Origin: Ceratodon purpureus
Lineage: Eukaryota > Streptophyta > Bryopsida > Pseudoditrichales > Ditrichaceae
DNA length: 64,000 nt
Direction of reading: 5' to 3'
NCBI GenBank assembly: GCA_014871385.1
Contig: CM026427.1
Span: 5,340,988-5,404,987, forward strand
How positions within the stretch are numbered: position 1 is the stretch's first letter; each line of letters opens with the position of its first letter. Of this stretch, positions 11,479 through 22,790 are shown piece by piece. The notes beneath the pieces were generated by a model. That model was not told the origin of the DNA. It ran no database searches and saw only the letters and a list, made by a program, of their open reading frames with translations. The position numbers and the translations under genes are program-made.

Positions 11479-11991
11479 ATGGGCGATTTATTTGAGGTCG
11501 TTGCCTGTGAAACGATTTTACAGGATTTGCTTAAGCGGATGGCGGATGGGCCCAACCCCTGGGATCATATAGGTAGTAGTGCAACGCAGAGTTGGACTCC
11601 TCCGACTGTAATCACGTTTGAAGACGTCGAGAACGCTCGTGCTGTGTCGAAGAATTGGAAGCGTGAGATTGACAGCAGTCCTGAATACGCATGCCTTCGG
11701 CTAGCGAGGTGGGATTACTTTTTGTACGAGGGTCGCCATTGGAGTTCGAAGGACAAATACGAAGTTAATCGGTTCAACATCAATTGGAGTGTTTTTAGGA
11801 GTTCTTGGAAACTTGCAAATCCAATTTACAACGAGAGGTTAGAGACAGCGTCCCTTGGAGAACTTAGTTGGGTTGAGTTAGATCAGTTGAGGTCATTGCT
11901 ATTTGCCAATGGGAATCAGGTCTTGGATGTGTCGGAAGAAGAGAAAATTTCTCCGAGAGATGGTATCTCGATCTCTTCCAAGAATAGGTAA
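11479..11991 (+). CDS. F-box-like protein (170 aa), MULE cargo
   Basis: Single-exon frame from ATG 11479. It begins GDLFEVVACETILQDLLKRM, followed by a DVENARAVSKNWKREID segment and YACLRLARWDYFLYEG. This resembles an F-box-type opening (hydrophobic helix, then a VSKxW turn) from divergent moss families, which in canonical cases binds SKP1 in an SCF ubiquitin ligase. A TATA-like box (TATATAAA) lies at about 11386, some 90 bp upstream. The rest of the protein shows no recognised substrate-binding repeats. It lies head-to-tail beside the ParB-methyltransferase gene, 0.3 kb from that gene's 3' end. The F-box call is tentative. Confidence 0.5.
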   Translation: MGDLFEVVACETILQDLLKRMADGPNPWDHIGSSATQSWTPPTVITFEDVENARAVSKNWKREIDSSPEYACLRLARWDYFLYEGRHWSSKDKYEVNRFNINWSVFRSSWKLANPIYNERLETASLGELSWVELDQLRSLLFANGNQVLDVSEEEKISPRDGISISSKNR

Positions 11992-12264
11992 AATGGCTAT
12001 GGAAATGTGAGATTTTGAATGATTAAGAAAGTAATTACAGCATTATATATACTTTGAGCATTTCAGTTGTAACATTTCATTGTTCATATTACATTTGAGC
12101 ATTACAGTTGTGACATTTCATCCTAAGTTTACATACACGGATACGAACTGGAAATGAGAATCATAACTACTTTAGGGTGTTTGCAGACGAGTAGACGAAG
12201 GGTAATGCAATTAAATCAAATCAAATAAGATGGAAACAATGATAGAGCGATGCCTCATTCAAAC

Positions 12265-15200
12265 TCACAACATGCTACAATCACTACTTCCACTCTCAAA
12301 ACTAGATGACTCTGAATCTCCTTCTACAGCCTCTGCATCGACGAATACAAGGGCTCTGGGATCAAAAGTAGTTGGCCGACTAGAAACATATGTAAGGGCT
12401 CCTGATTGGAGCGCTTGTGCTAAGCCCTCTGCATAGTCCGGAAGTATAAAAGGCTGAATCGGGCTGGAATTTAGACGCCACGATGGAGGTGTTACCGAAA
12501 CTACTCTGCAATAGAAAACCGATTGTGGTTAGATCGAGTACGTAGAGCTGCAAAGAGAAGCAATGCTTGGATAATTTGAACAAAGAATAGAAGACTTACA
12601 CCACTTATCAGGTCTTGTTCTCTTTAGAGGCGCTTCGTCTACTGCTGCCGGCCTAGGATGTTTAGGAGGGCCCATGGCGGATGGTCTAGCCATGTACGGT
12701 TTGAGAATGGCGTTGAATATGGCTTCGTCATCCTCAAAAGCTAGAATGTGACGACCAATAGCCTGGCAAGCCTTGATGGAGGCCCCTGAAACTCAAAGAG
12801 AAACAAAGAAATGAGAAACTGTGGAAAAAATGAGAGGAATAATAAAGCAAAGATTTGTATGAATAGTTACATGTCCCTGCATTCCAGTCGAGGACTATGT
12901 CGCCGGGCTTCAAAAGCTCTCCAATTATGCTCTGCATCATCTCATGGGTTTTCTCCCTTGGTCCTCTCCACAGAATGTCCCCATTCATTTGTTGCGACTC
13001 CGCATCAATCCAGTTGAAAATGGCATCACTCTCGATAATGTTGAGGACCCCATGTATCAACTGGGATTTCTTCGTTTGGAAGGAGAAATCAGATGGCTCA
13101 CGGCCACCACGAACGTAGACGCGAATCCAGAACCGCATAGTCTGCAGTCAAGCAAAACTAGTGAGTAAAATTAAGTAGAAGGGTTCTCAATGAGTAAAGA
13201 GAAGGAAATGTTTGGATGAACTTACCAAGTTATCGGGGTTCGTAGGAGAAGTCAGGCCGAGTACATTGACGCCCCACCAGTCCTTGTACAGTACAAAGTT
13301 ACCACCCTCAGCTTCTTCCTCGATATCCTTAGCCAGCTTTTGATCAGTGTTGTAGATGAGGCATAGGGCACCATCTTTCTGCAAGTATTGTTCTGCAAAA
13401 TGGAAGATGTCGTACACATAATCCTTATAGCGAGAGTTCCAAGGCGGAATACTTGTGGGGGGATTGGATACGGATGGGACGGGAAGATTCTCAGGGATGT
13501 CGGCAATGATCAAGTCGACTCCCAGATGGTTCTCTTGTATACAATGGTCCGGAACTTTGTTTTGGCGGCCTGCTCCAAACTTATGGAAACAAGAAAGCAG
13601 AGTTAGAAACTATAAAATAAATAGAAGTGGATGTATCCAAGAAATGTCTAAAGAACGGAACATACCTTGCGAATGAAGTCTTGAGCCTTGATCCATTCTG
13701 GGTCGCCACCTTTTATCTCGAGTCTCTTATTTTGCCGCAACATTGAGTCCACAGAGGAGTTGAAGATGGAAACATGTGTGGAAATCGAAGCTCCAGCGGA
13801 AGAAGTGGTTTGAGGATAGAGTTTGGCCTTCCTCTGCTCAATGAGACTTCTGGTGATATCAGAAGCACTAATGGATGAAGGTGCATTCGCAGTGGTCGAA
13901 GTAGGTATTGGGACGTCTGTAGTTGGAGAAGCGTTGGGTGCCTCCTTTCTTGGTGCGGAAGACTCCGCACCAGTATCCTGAAAGGCCTGCGACTTCGATC
14001 CTAGAGTTCGCAGTCGCCGCGCTCTCCCTTTCTTCGGTGGAGATGCAGATGATTGATCCTGCAGGTCTTCGGCCTCATCTGAACCGTCTCCAGAATCCTC
14101 GATGGCTGATGATCCCCCGTCAAGCTCAGATTTGAGCTCCGCTTTGGACTCAATAACGAAACCTCGAATGCAATCCAGGTACCAACAACGAGCTTCTAGG
14201 TGCCGCGATTTGTACCTCTTCAACTGCAGAGGAGTATAGATACCCTGATCAGAGCCTTTCTGAATCCACGCGGCGAAGTACCGGGGGAACTTCTCCGGTG
14301 CAATTGCACTTTTTGAAAGCAGCTCTCTCTTGAAGTACCTAATGAAGTTCAACTGCCATAGATCAGAATCATTTTATTGACATCGTATAAAACCGAAAAG
14401 GAAATAAGATACGGAGACGTAGTTCATAACTGTCATACGGTATGTCATACGCTTGACAACATTTGCAGCTCCCGGAAAATTGGAAAAATCAGACTTCTTA
14501 TCGAAAGCCTTCTCTGCGCGGGTACCAAGAAATGAAGGGGAAGCCTTTTCCCAAAGGAGAATACGCCAACTCTCCACATATGCGTCAGGCCGCAACACTT
14601 CCGGGAAGGACTTCCACTTGATGACAAGGTTTTCGGTCTTACAAATGTCATCAAACTCCCGGCTAACAGCATCCTCCACCTGCGACAGAAAGGTAAAGAC
14701 GTTGAGGTAAACATTGACATGGGACAAAAAAGAAGTGGTTTTAGTGATTATAACGAAGTTTGAAGGAACTGTACCCTAGTCCAAAATGTTGCGTTGTTCA
14801 ACCAGAGGTCGAAGTCGGCCTCCTTAAATTCTTGGGGCAAAAATCTGTAAGATTGTCGTGCACTTGGTGAAGAGTTCCACCACCTTAGCCAACGCGCTTT
14901 GAACTTGGCATCAACAGCTGCAGGAACAATCTTCTGAAGCTTCTCCACTGTCATCTCCGGCTTGGCAAAATCACTATAATGCCGATTGATCTGGGAAATG
15001 AACATTTCATAAACGGGAAGATTAGATTTTTTAAGTACTTATGGAACAATTAAATTAGAAATGTCAAGAAACTCACCTCCGGAAGGAAGTCATCACCGTT
15101 TTTGGGATTGGCAATGGCCAGGTACTTGGTGAGGTCCTTCTTCGTAATATAGTCAACCATGCTGGTTGAAGCGGCAGACATGGCATCCCAAACACCTGCC

Positions 15201-16985
15201 GCAGTTTGCTCTGGAATGGGTGTTTTCTCCTTGTAGGTCCTGGCAGCTTCGTCAAAAGCAGCCACGATTTCTCTCTGAGAAATGAAATTATCAACTTCTG
15301 AGTGTACAGAGCAGGGCAAATCATGTCATTTAGAAGCGTGAGGGGGGGAGAACAAGTGCTTACACGATAAAGAAATGCGATGAAGACTTTGGTTGGCAAA
15401 GTAAACCATCCAGGAATTGATGGTTTGTGATTCAAAGACAATTGATACTCCTCCGGTGTGAGCAGATCCTTGAATTCCTCCAATTTCATCACACCAAAAG
15501 AGCGAATACAAAAGAGCTTTGCCGGAAGATTACTCTTCACGTGATCATTTTTTGTAGACCTGCTCGAAAATATGGTTGTTAATTAAAAGCGTGAATTACA
15601 AGTTCAAGCAGCTTGCAAGAAGTGGGGACAAAAAATAGGGTTAAATTTCTTACCAGTTGATGTCGTGCATGGCATGAAGAAGGTTTCCCACATGACCGCG
15701 TGGGTAAAAAACAATGCAATGCACGGAGATGTGCCACGCTGGGTCTTCACTGTGATGATTGTTGATATGTCTGCACCATGCGGCCAGGCGATGGTTACCT
15801 TCCCAGACATAGAACATCTTCTCAGAGAACTCCTTCCAATCCGAGTCGGCCAAGAGCTCATCTTCGAAAGCATCATTGACTTTTTGCCAACAAGGGCTCC
15901 AGTCAGCCTTGATCTCCGTAGTGACTTCGGCTGTCTTCTCTTCGTGGTTGTAAATGGAAATGTACATGACCCGGTCTCCATCTCTATATCCATTGACAAA
16001 CTCTCGCTCCAAATGTTGAACTCCCATTTCTCCTACAGGTCGCACTCTTGCCATTGAGAGCATCCTACAAAGGGGAACTAGGATACGGGACTTCGTCTTT
16101 CGGAGTATTCGGAGGTCGTTGATGAATCCAATAGAGTCCATTTTGTGATGTTTTCTATGTCCCAATTCACTGTCCACTGCATTCGTCAAATAAGTAGGAC
16201 AAGATGGCGCTGGCAACTGATCCTGTGTTTGAGTTACCTGTCAAAGGTCATAAGTATTCAGAATTGATTCGAAGACAAGGAGCGTGAAGCAAATCAAATA
16301 GTATAAAGAAGAATAAAAGAATTGCTTCTCAGACTGATACATCTCTTTTGAGAACCCAATCATCAGCAGTAGAAATAAGTAGTGCACAGGCCACTATGTG
16401 CGTGGTGCACGACTATAATACTCCCTAGCCTGTCTACAATTCCAGTGACGGCGCCTCCTCCAAAATCGCCTGGTCTGTTGGACAGGGCATGGCAATATCG
16501 CCGGGAGGGCGAAGACAACATGGGCTGGCCTCCTCACTCTAATAGGGGAGGAAGGAGAAGGTGGAGACATCGGCGGGGTACCAAGTCGTGGAGAAGTAGG
16601 CATATAGCCCGGGGATGTAGGCTCGTAAACAGGAGACGTAGGCATGTAAATAGGAGAGTGGACCTCGAGAGGTCTACTACCTAAACCTACAGGGTTTCCT
16701 AAATCACACCTACAATAGGGCTGATCAAATGAATCCGAGAGGTCGGAAACATTGATCACTGAGATCGGGGAACTGATGGACAAGGGTGCATCTGAGAATA
16801 CCTAGAGAAGAGGAACAAAGACAATGTTAGTTTACCATCTAAGTATTCAGATCAAAATTTAGAAGTTATGGAAGTTCAATATACTATGCTATATTCAATA
16901 CAAAAGGCAAATTAAATTAAATTACCTCAGTTTCTGCTGGAGTTGGGCTATCAAAGTCACTTGCGGTGAATTGCTTTGTGAACTC
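12265..16985 (-). CDS. ParB-like plus DNA methyltransferase-like fusion, 12 exons (1173 codons, N-terminus incomplete)
   Basis: Exons are 16985-16926, 16801-16538, 16237-15654, 15559-15364, 15274-15077, 14990-14775, 14679-14413, 14352-13666, 13579-13226, 13141-12871, 12785-12600 and 12503-12265. Every junction keeps phase and no internal stop occurs. Near residues 65-90 are YMPTSPV/YEPTSPG/YMPTSPR heptads like the Pol II CTD. Around residue 253, FYVWEGNHRLAAW matches the ParB/sulfiredoxin GxHR motif. A basic NLS-like KKGRARR lies in the large middle exon. The C-terminus has IIADIPENLP (motif IV position, residue about 850), a predicted strand near LQKDGALCLIYNTD, then PGDIVLDWNAGT and AIGRHILAFEDDEAI (motif I-II). 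Motif IV before motif I is the beta-class order of N4/N6 amino-methyltransferases. DIPE instead of DPPY/W makes activity doubtful. DNA binding and base methylation are inferences. Confidence 0.65.
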
Positions 16986-17100
16986 CTACAACACAAAGGG
17001 TATACAAATTAGAAAAAATTCAACAGAGAACATCAAGCAAAAAGAAGGAAACAAAAGTTGAAATCTAAATAAACCATTCCCCTAAAAGTATGTATCAATC

Positions 17101-17405
17101 TTAAACGACTCCCATATATGATCCCCAGACATCCCCTCCCCCACATCCTCCCCCTCCTTGTGGGGGAGTGTCGGCTCCGAATGCGCCCCTACCTGCCAAG
17201 CTTCTCCCGGAACCATAGCTCCAGAACCTGCAAAGGGGCTTGCTTCCCCCACCAACGAGGCCGCGGCCATGGCTGCTGTAACCTCCACATGGTCTCCTTC
17301 CACATCCTCCCCCACATCCTCCCCCTCCTTGTGGGAGAGTATCGGCTCCGAATGCGCACCTGCCTGCAAGGCTTCCCTCGGAACCATGGCTCAAAAATCC
17401 ACAAC
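17101..17405 (-). repeat. 171-bp coding tandem repeats, block left of the retrotransposon
   Basis: Nearly two units with a period of exactly 171 bp (57 aa). On the minus strand they read through AMAAASLVGEA, GAHSEPTLPHKEGEDVGE and similar. The unit near 17215 encodes SGAMVPG without a stop, whereas the unit near 17395 has TGA at the equivalent place. This is the same gene as the flanking exons; the nested LTR element begins at 17406. Confidence 0.8.
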
Positions 17406-17861
17406 TGTTAACCGGAGACCCAACCGGTCTCTTCCTTTAACCCCATCCAGTCCCCTCTCAGTTTCATCCAGGAAGTGTCCCGACAGTCATCCAGTTCCTA
17501 CGGATGAACTCTGTCAGTCGGCTGGATGAACTCTGTCGGAGCCGACTGGATGAACTCTGTCGAAGCCGACTGGATGATTCTGTCCGTTTTCAGGGGGTTT
17601 AAGAGGCAGGTTTAGGGTTTTGGGAGATCATTCTACACTAGAGCAGGTAGAGTCAGAGAGGTCTGAGAGCTGTTAGGAGCTGCTGTACCATGTTTTGGGG
17701 CTGTTTTGACCCATTTTATGCAGTTTAGACCTCTTTTTGCACTTGTATTGTACATTTCCAGCATTCTATGAGGGTTTGGAGTACTTAGTTTAGTTGGGTT
17801 TTGTTGGGTTTTGATGGGATTGTGAAGGCTAGGGTTTAGTGGTTAAATCCTCCCTTTACCA
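17406..17861 (+). repeat. 5' LTR (456 bp)
   Basis: Begins TGTTAACCGGAGACC and ends CTTTACCA. Near its 5' part, 22-bp units of GGATGAACTCTGTC carry AGTCGGCT or AGCCGACT. No clear TATA box was fixed. Confidence 0.93.
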
Positions 17862-17875
17862 TTGGCGACCATGCT
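17862..17875 (+). other. Probable primer-binding site
   Basis: TTGGCGACCATGCT directly abuts the 5' LTR, the expected place for tRNA priming. The matching tRNA was not identified. Confidence 0.5.
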
Positions 17876-19063
17876 TTAGTTCGTACCATGTGATCTCCTG
17901 CTTGTTGTAGGCTGTTCCACACACTAGAGAGGTCTTGAAGTACACAAATCAGGTCTGCAGAGGTGCAACAGTGACTGTCAAGAGTCTTTAGGGGTGCTGA
18001 ACTGCTGTCACTGTAATTCCGAGGTGCTGAACAGTTGCTGGCAGAGTGTGGGAGTCACTGCAGTGTTAGAATCGGCCAGCTGAGTGCTGTCCAGCCACTA
18101 GCAGGATCCCAAGACTTCTGAAGTGAGGAAAAACTGTTGCAGTAGAGAGGGCAGTGGCGGCAAAGAGTTTTCAAGTGTTTTCAGAGGTAAAAACATTGGT
18201 GCAGCGACGGTTGCAGTCCAGCACGTGTCCAGGGAGCAGTAGCAGCAGGGGCGGCTCTGTTGCAGGCTGGTGGGCGCAGGTGCTGTGAGGAGGTGGAGGG
18301 CCAGATTTGCCTGGGCGTCAATCCTTGTGAACTGAGGGCAGTTCAAGAGCGAAAAAGGGGATAGGGCTGCTACAGGTCAGATTTGTGTTCCCACTGTAAA
18401 AAGGGGCGAAAGGTAAGTAACCCGAAATTTTAGGAATTCAAATTTCAAATTTCAGATCCGAAAATTTAGGATCTTAAAAATTTGAATTTTGATTTTTGAA
18501 TTTGAGGACCTCAATTTGGGACCTCGGTCGGCTGTGCGGACCTCGATTTGGGAATCTCGGTCGGCGATGGGACGTCGTTTTTGGAGACGTCGGTTGACAT
18601 TGAGGACCTGGACCTGAGATTGGCCTAGGTCAGAACAGAGTGGTAATTTGGGTTGCTGAGTGCAGTTGGGCAGATTCAGGGTGATTTCTGTTTCAAATAT
18701 TGTCAGAACAGTAACTAGTACTATAAACACTGGACTGGATTTGCTAAAGGTCAATACAGTGTGAAAAAGGGGATAGGAACTAGTTAGGGGCAATTTTACT
18801 GAACTGCCTTGGTTTGTTCCTATTTGCTAAAAAAAAAGTGTCTGTAAACACTAAATAGACCACACAGCCGTTTGTAGGGTTGCTGAGTCTAAAGTGGCAG
18901 GGACTACAAAATGTAAGGGAAGGAGCCAAGTATTGGTAGCTGACTGATTGGAGGAGGCCGAGCAGAGCCGACTGCAATGGACAGGGAGTAACAGCCGCCA
19001 AGACTAGGAAGCACACACAGTCGACTGAACGCAGCCGACTGACAGTATCAGGCGTTGATACCC

Positions 19064-22000
19064 ATGGAAGAAGGTGACTCGAATGATCTGCAAGATGAGA
19101 GACAAGCCATGGAGGGGTACAAACGTTGGCTGCAACATGAAGAGCAGACAGTAGAGACGACATCACTTGAGGTACGCAGCCGACTTAGCTCGCAGGGTAG
19201 TGTAGCTCTGCAGGAGGGTGAACTCATTGACATGGAGGTCGAAAATGACATTTCACCATCAGAGGGGAGGACACAAGAAAGCCGATTTGAAGAGGGAAGG
19301 CAGTTCGAAAAAGGGGATAGACTGAACAGTCATCCTGATCAAGCCATCATTCCCTGGAGATATGAGGACAAGAGAAGAACTGCGTCATTCAGGGGGGACT
19401 TCTCCCCTGCAGTGGACGACTACAACACATTCTATGAGGAGAGACGTCAGACAAAGGAGGTCATCGCAGAGCCGACTCAGTGGCCAAGCACAGTCACTAG
19501 CAGAGCCGACATAGAAGCGGAGCCGACTCGGCTACGCAGCGGACCGGTATCTCCGGACCACCTGCCAAAAACTCCAGAGACACTGCCAGCCGCATTTCAG
19601 AACTTAAGGCAGAAATTGAAAGAAACGAGGAGTCGATCAGCTCAAGAGCATGGGCAAGTGAACCACCAAGATAGTATACATGGCAGGAATGTTCACTTCT
19701 TGGATAAATTTCGACTGCAGTCGGGATGGGAGCTGGAAGAAGAGGACCAATGGGCACTAGAGGCCTTTGCGGCGGACTTACTAGCCAAGAAGGAAAGGGC
19801 CAGGCAACACCAAGCAGGTCAAAACCAAGGCAGGCGAGACCCTAGAAAGTACCTCATGCAGCTAGAGGCTCTGCATCAAGGTGCAGCATCGGGAGTGGCA
19901 TCAGTGCACCACTGGCATACAGAGTCACAGTGGCCAGAGAAGAATCCAACACCACAGGAGGCCGACTTTGACCGCCGTGTTGAAGAAGCAATGCAGAGAT
20001 TGGCAGCACAAGAGTTGGCAGCACAGCAGTCGGCAGCGCAGCACTTGCTAGCACAGCAGTTGGCTACCCAACAGAGGGAACAAGAACGGCTCAAACGAGA
20101 GCAGTATGAGCATACACGAATCGAAGATTGGTGGAAGGAGCAAAAAAGGAGGCAGGAGTATGAGAGCATTGGAGAGATACCAGCAAGGCCGCCTGATTTA
20201 TCTACTTTTCATTTGGAGTCAACTGTGGGCAAGAGCGTTTCAAGACCATTGCTTCCAGAGCCGACCTTGACACCACATAAGTTTTCTGGATATTTTGGCA
20301 GCCGGACAGGTGCTGTGTATGACGCACGACAGCCGACTCAATCAGTGTGGTATCTTGGGCAATCTGCACAGCCAGCTGTTGGAGACTCAATACCTGGTCC
20401 AATTGATGTAGCCCGGTCACTGGATGCTCGGCCTACTCCAGCACCTCCGGGCTATAGTTTTGGTGATCTTTTGCGAGCCGACCGGGCAGTGCCGACTGCC
20501 ACTAAAATACAGACGACTTATCCGGCCACTTTGGCAGGATGTCCCTCTGTAGTACCAGTAGTGCGCACAGCCGACTTTAAGTTAGCTCCTCCAAGGCCAC
20601 CAGTCAGTGCAGAGCGGAAGCAATTACCGTACCGGGCATACAAGGAGGGAACTGACCCTGATGCTCACCTGAGGCATTTTGACAAGTGTGTTTGGTACAA
20701 TGGAGAGACAGATGAGATTGTCATCATCCACCTGTTTGGAACAACCCTTGTTAATAAGGCCCAGACCTGGTTTGATGATTGGCTGGATCATCACCCCAAT
20801 TGTACTTGGGAGGAGGCAAAGGAGGCGTTCAAGATGCGATTTAGGGAGCAAGATTCTGATGAACAGGTGTTCATGACTCTAAGGACCTTCAAACAAGGTG
20901 AGGGGGAGAAGGTTCAAGACTATTATGAGAGGTTTACAAAACTGATCAAGTGTTTGCAAACAGATGTTGGAGAAGGCTTCAAGCTAACCTACTTCAGGGC
21001 AGGCCTGCTGGACTACCTGAAGGTCACCACAAGCGCCCATACAGCCAACACTCTGGCTGATTTGCAGGAGGTAGCGCGGCGCTGTGAAACCAACTGCATC
21101 AATGCCTTAGGGGAGGAACTGTACTTTCAAGCCCGGCATACAGAGCCGACTAGTGGACAGCCGACTACCTTATCAGCTCAGGCGGAGGGAGCAGAGTCAG
21201 ATAGTGGGAGGTATTGCACAGTCTGCAAGAAATACGGCCATGACGATGCTTACTGTTTTTTCAACCCAGCCAACCCGAACAATAGACTTCCACGACCTGA
21301 AGGTACACCAATTGTGGGGGTCGACGAAGTAACTGCTCAGCAACACGATAGCAACTCGAGCCGACGTGTTAACAGCCGACCTGTTGACAGCCGACCTGGG
21401 GGGTACCAGCATGATGGCTATGGCCAAATCAATACTTGCTATATTTGCGACGAGACCGACCATCAAATGCGCAAGTGTCCTTACAAGTTGAGGTTTGAGC
21501 AGTTTGTGGCATCTAGAACACTTGGCAGTGATACTGTGGGTGTCAATAATGTGGAACTGCAGGAGCTGGAAGAGGAGGAGCTGGAACTGCAAGAGCCATC
21601 TGAGGTGGCAGTTTCTCTAACCAGTGCAGCAAGACTGGAGGAGGGTCTTCCGTTGGAAGACAAAGAGGCACAGGAGGAGCTTGAAGGGGCCACAACAACC
21701 AACTTGGATGCCAACGCACCTACGGCACCAACTCTGGATGGTGACTGGATTGGTTTTATTAACCCTGATTGTCTACAGGATATCCCAAAGAAGGCGCCTG
21801 ACACAAATATAGAGAGTCTTCCTGGAACCCAGCTAGAAGCTTTGGTGCAGGAGATTAGCCGCCAAATCCTGGAGACCCCGATTACAGTATCGTTAGGACA
21901 ACTGTTGGCAGTGGCCCCTACTCTCACAGAGTACTTGAAGAGTCAAGTGTTCGGAGCAAGTGCGTGCGAGCCGACTGCGTCTGTAGACTCGATTGAGCCG

Positions 22001-22660
22001 CCTGTACCAGCCGACCATACCGAGCCGACCGTGAAACAGGGTTCACTTGAGTTGATTCCAAGGGTCTCCAATGATCCAAGGATACAACCTACGGTGGTTG
22101 TTGGAGCTGTGAATATTGATCTTGGTCGCCTTGTGATTTCTGTACAGGAGGAGGATTTGACCTTTAAGAACGTACTTCTAGAAGAGGGCTCTACAGTCAG
22201 CTTGATTACAGAAGAGGAGAAGGTGACGGTACCAGCGTTACAGGAGGCCATTCGATTCAAGCAGCGGCTGCTGTTTGTCAACACTGCATTGAGGGAGACA
22301 ATCTTGGCAGCAGAGCAGATAGCAGTACGGCAGGAGGATTTTCACTGCCCAACTGTTTTAGACAGTGAGGTCTCATTTCAAGGAGGAAGCTCCCTCGGTG
22401 GTTTCTTCGAGCCAACTCCTTTACAGAGCCGACCGCCACAGCCTTCTTCGGAGGACTCTCAGGATGATTATCAGGGCGCCACTCCAGCTTTTACAAAGCC
22501 GACTTTTACACAGCCGACTTCTATGGAGCCGACTGTTTCAAACTTAAGCTCCACCAATGGGCCCAAGGAAGAGCGACACCACCAAGGGACGAGTTCACGG
22601 CAGCAGCTAGCATCACTGCTAGTTACGAAGGGGTTCCATGTGTTTGATACCAAGGATTAG
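19064..22660 (+). CDS. Retrotransposon Gag polyprotein (1198 aa)
   Basis: The first ATG of the frame is at 19064. Residues about 303-365 form an Ala/Gln-rich coiled coil. Residues about 518-682 match the Ty3-type Retrotrans_gag region (HLFGTTLVNKAQTWFDDW, then FRAGLLDYLK), expected to assemble particles. Two CX2CX4HX4C zinc knuckles follow, CTVCKKYGHDDAYC near 715 and CYICDETDHQMRKC near 791, for RNA packaging. Near 1010-1055 a segment (VNIDLGRLVIS...NVLLEEGSTVSLIT) resembles the retropepsin fold but has LEEGS where an active enzyme has D-T/S-G, so it looks catalytically dead. The frame ends shortly after; no pol region follows. PT, AD and SR dipeptides recur because GCCGAC is over-represented in all frames. 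Confidence 0.93.
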   Translation: MEEGDSNDLQDERQAMEGYKRWLQHEEQTVETTSLEVRSRLSSQGSVALQEGELIDMEVENDISPSEGRTQESRFEEGRQFEKGDRLNSHPDQAIIPWRYEDKRRTASFRGDFSPAVDDYNTFYEERRQTKEVIAEPTQWPSTVTSRADIEAEPTRLRSGPVSPDHLPKTPETLPAAFQNLRQKLKETRSRSAQEHGQVNHQDSIHGRNVHFLDKFRLQSGWELEEEDQWALEAFAADLLAKKERARQHQAGQNQGRRDPRKYLMQLEALHQGAASGVASVHHWHTESQWPEKNPTPQEADFDRRVEEAMQRLAAQELAAQQSAAQHLLAQQLATQQREQERLKREQYEHTRIEDWWKEQKRRQEYESIGEIPARPPDLSTFHLESTVGKSVSRPLLPEPTLTPHKFSGYFGSRTGAVYDARQPTQSVWYLGQSAQPAVGDSIPGPIDVARSLDARPTPAPPGYSFGDLLRADRAVPTATKIQTTYPATLAGCPSVVPVVRTADFKLAPPRPPVSAERKQLPYRAYKEGTDPDAHLRHFDKCVWYNGETDEIVIIHLFGTTLVNKAQTWFDDWLDHHPNCTWEEAKEAFKMRFREQDSDEQVFMTLRTFKQGEGEKVQDYYERFTKLIKCLQTDVGEGFKLTYFRAGLLDYLKVTTSAHTANTLADLQEVARRCETNCINALGEELYFQARHTEPTSGQPTTLSAQAEGAESDSGRYCTVCKKYGHDDAYCFFNPANPNNRLPRPEGTPIVGVDEVTAQQHDSNSSRRVNSRPVDSRPGGYQHDGYGQINTCYICDETDHQMRKCPYKLRFEQFVASRTLGSDTVGVNNVELQELEEEELELQEPSEVAVSLTSAARLEEGLPLEDKEAQEELEGATTTNLDANAPTAPTLDGDWIGFINPDCLQDIPKKAPDTNIESLPGTQLEALVQEISRQILETPITVSLGQLLAVAPTLTEYLKSQVFGASACEPTASVDSIEPPVPADHTEPTVKQGSLELIPRVSNDPRIQPTVVVGAVNIDLGRLVISVQEEDLTFKNVLLEEGSTVSLITEEEKVTVPALQEAIRFKQRLLFVNTALRETILAAEQIAVRQEDFHCPTVLDSEVSFQGGSSLGGFFEPTPLQSRPPQPSSEDSQDDYQGATPAFTKPTFTQPTSMEPTVSNLSSTNGPKEERHHQGTSSRQQLASLLVTKGFHVFDTKD

Positions 22661-22775
22661 TTTTCTTCTCCACCATTTACTAGTGTAGTCAGTTTTTTTA
22701 CTACAAGCCGCTTAGCCTTCTTTCCATTTACCACCCTCTCTCTTAGTCTCCATGCGTTCTGAGGGCAGAACTACC

Positions 22776-22790
22776 GGAAAAAGGGGATAA
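22776..22790 (+). other. Polypurine tract
   Basis: GGAAAAAGGGGATAA ends at the first base before the 3' LTR, the expected plus-strand priming site. The core GAAAAAGGGGATA also occurs at 18351, 18763 and 19307. Confidence 0.85.
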
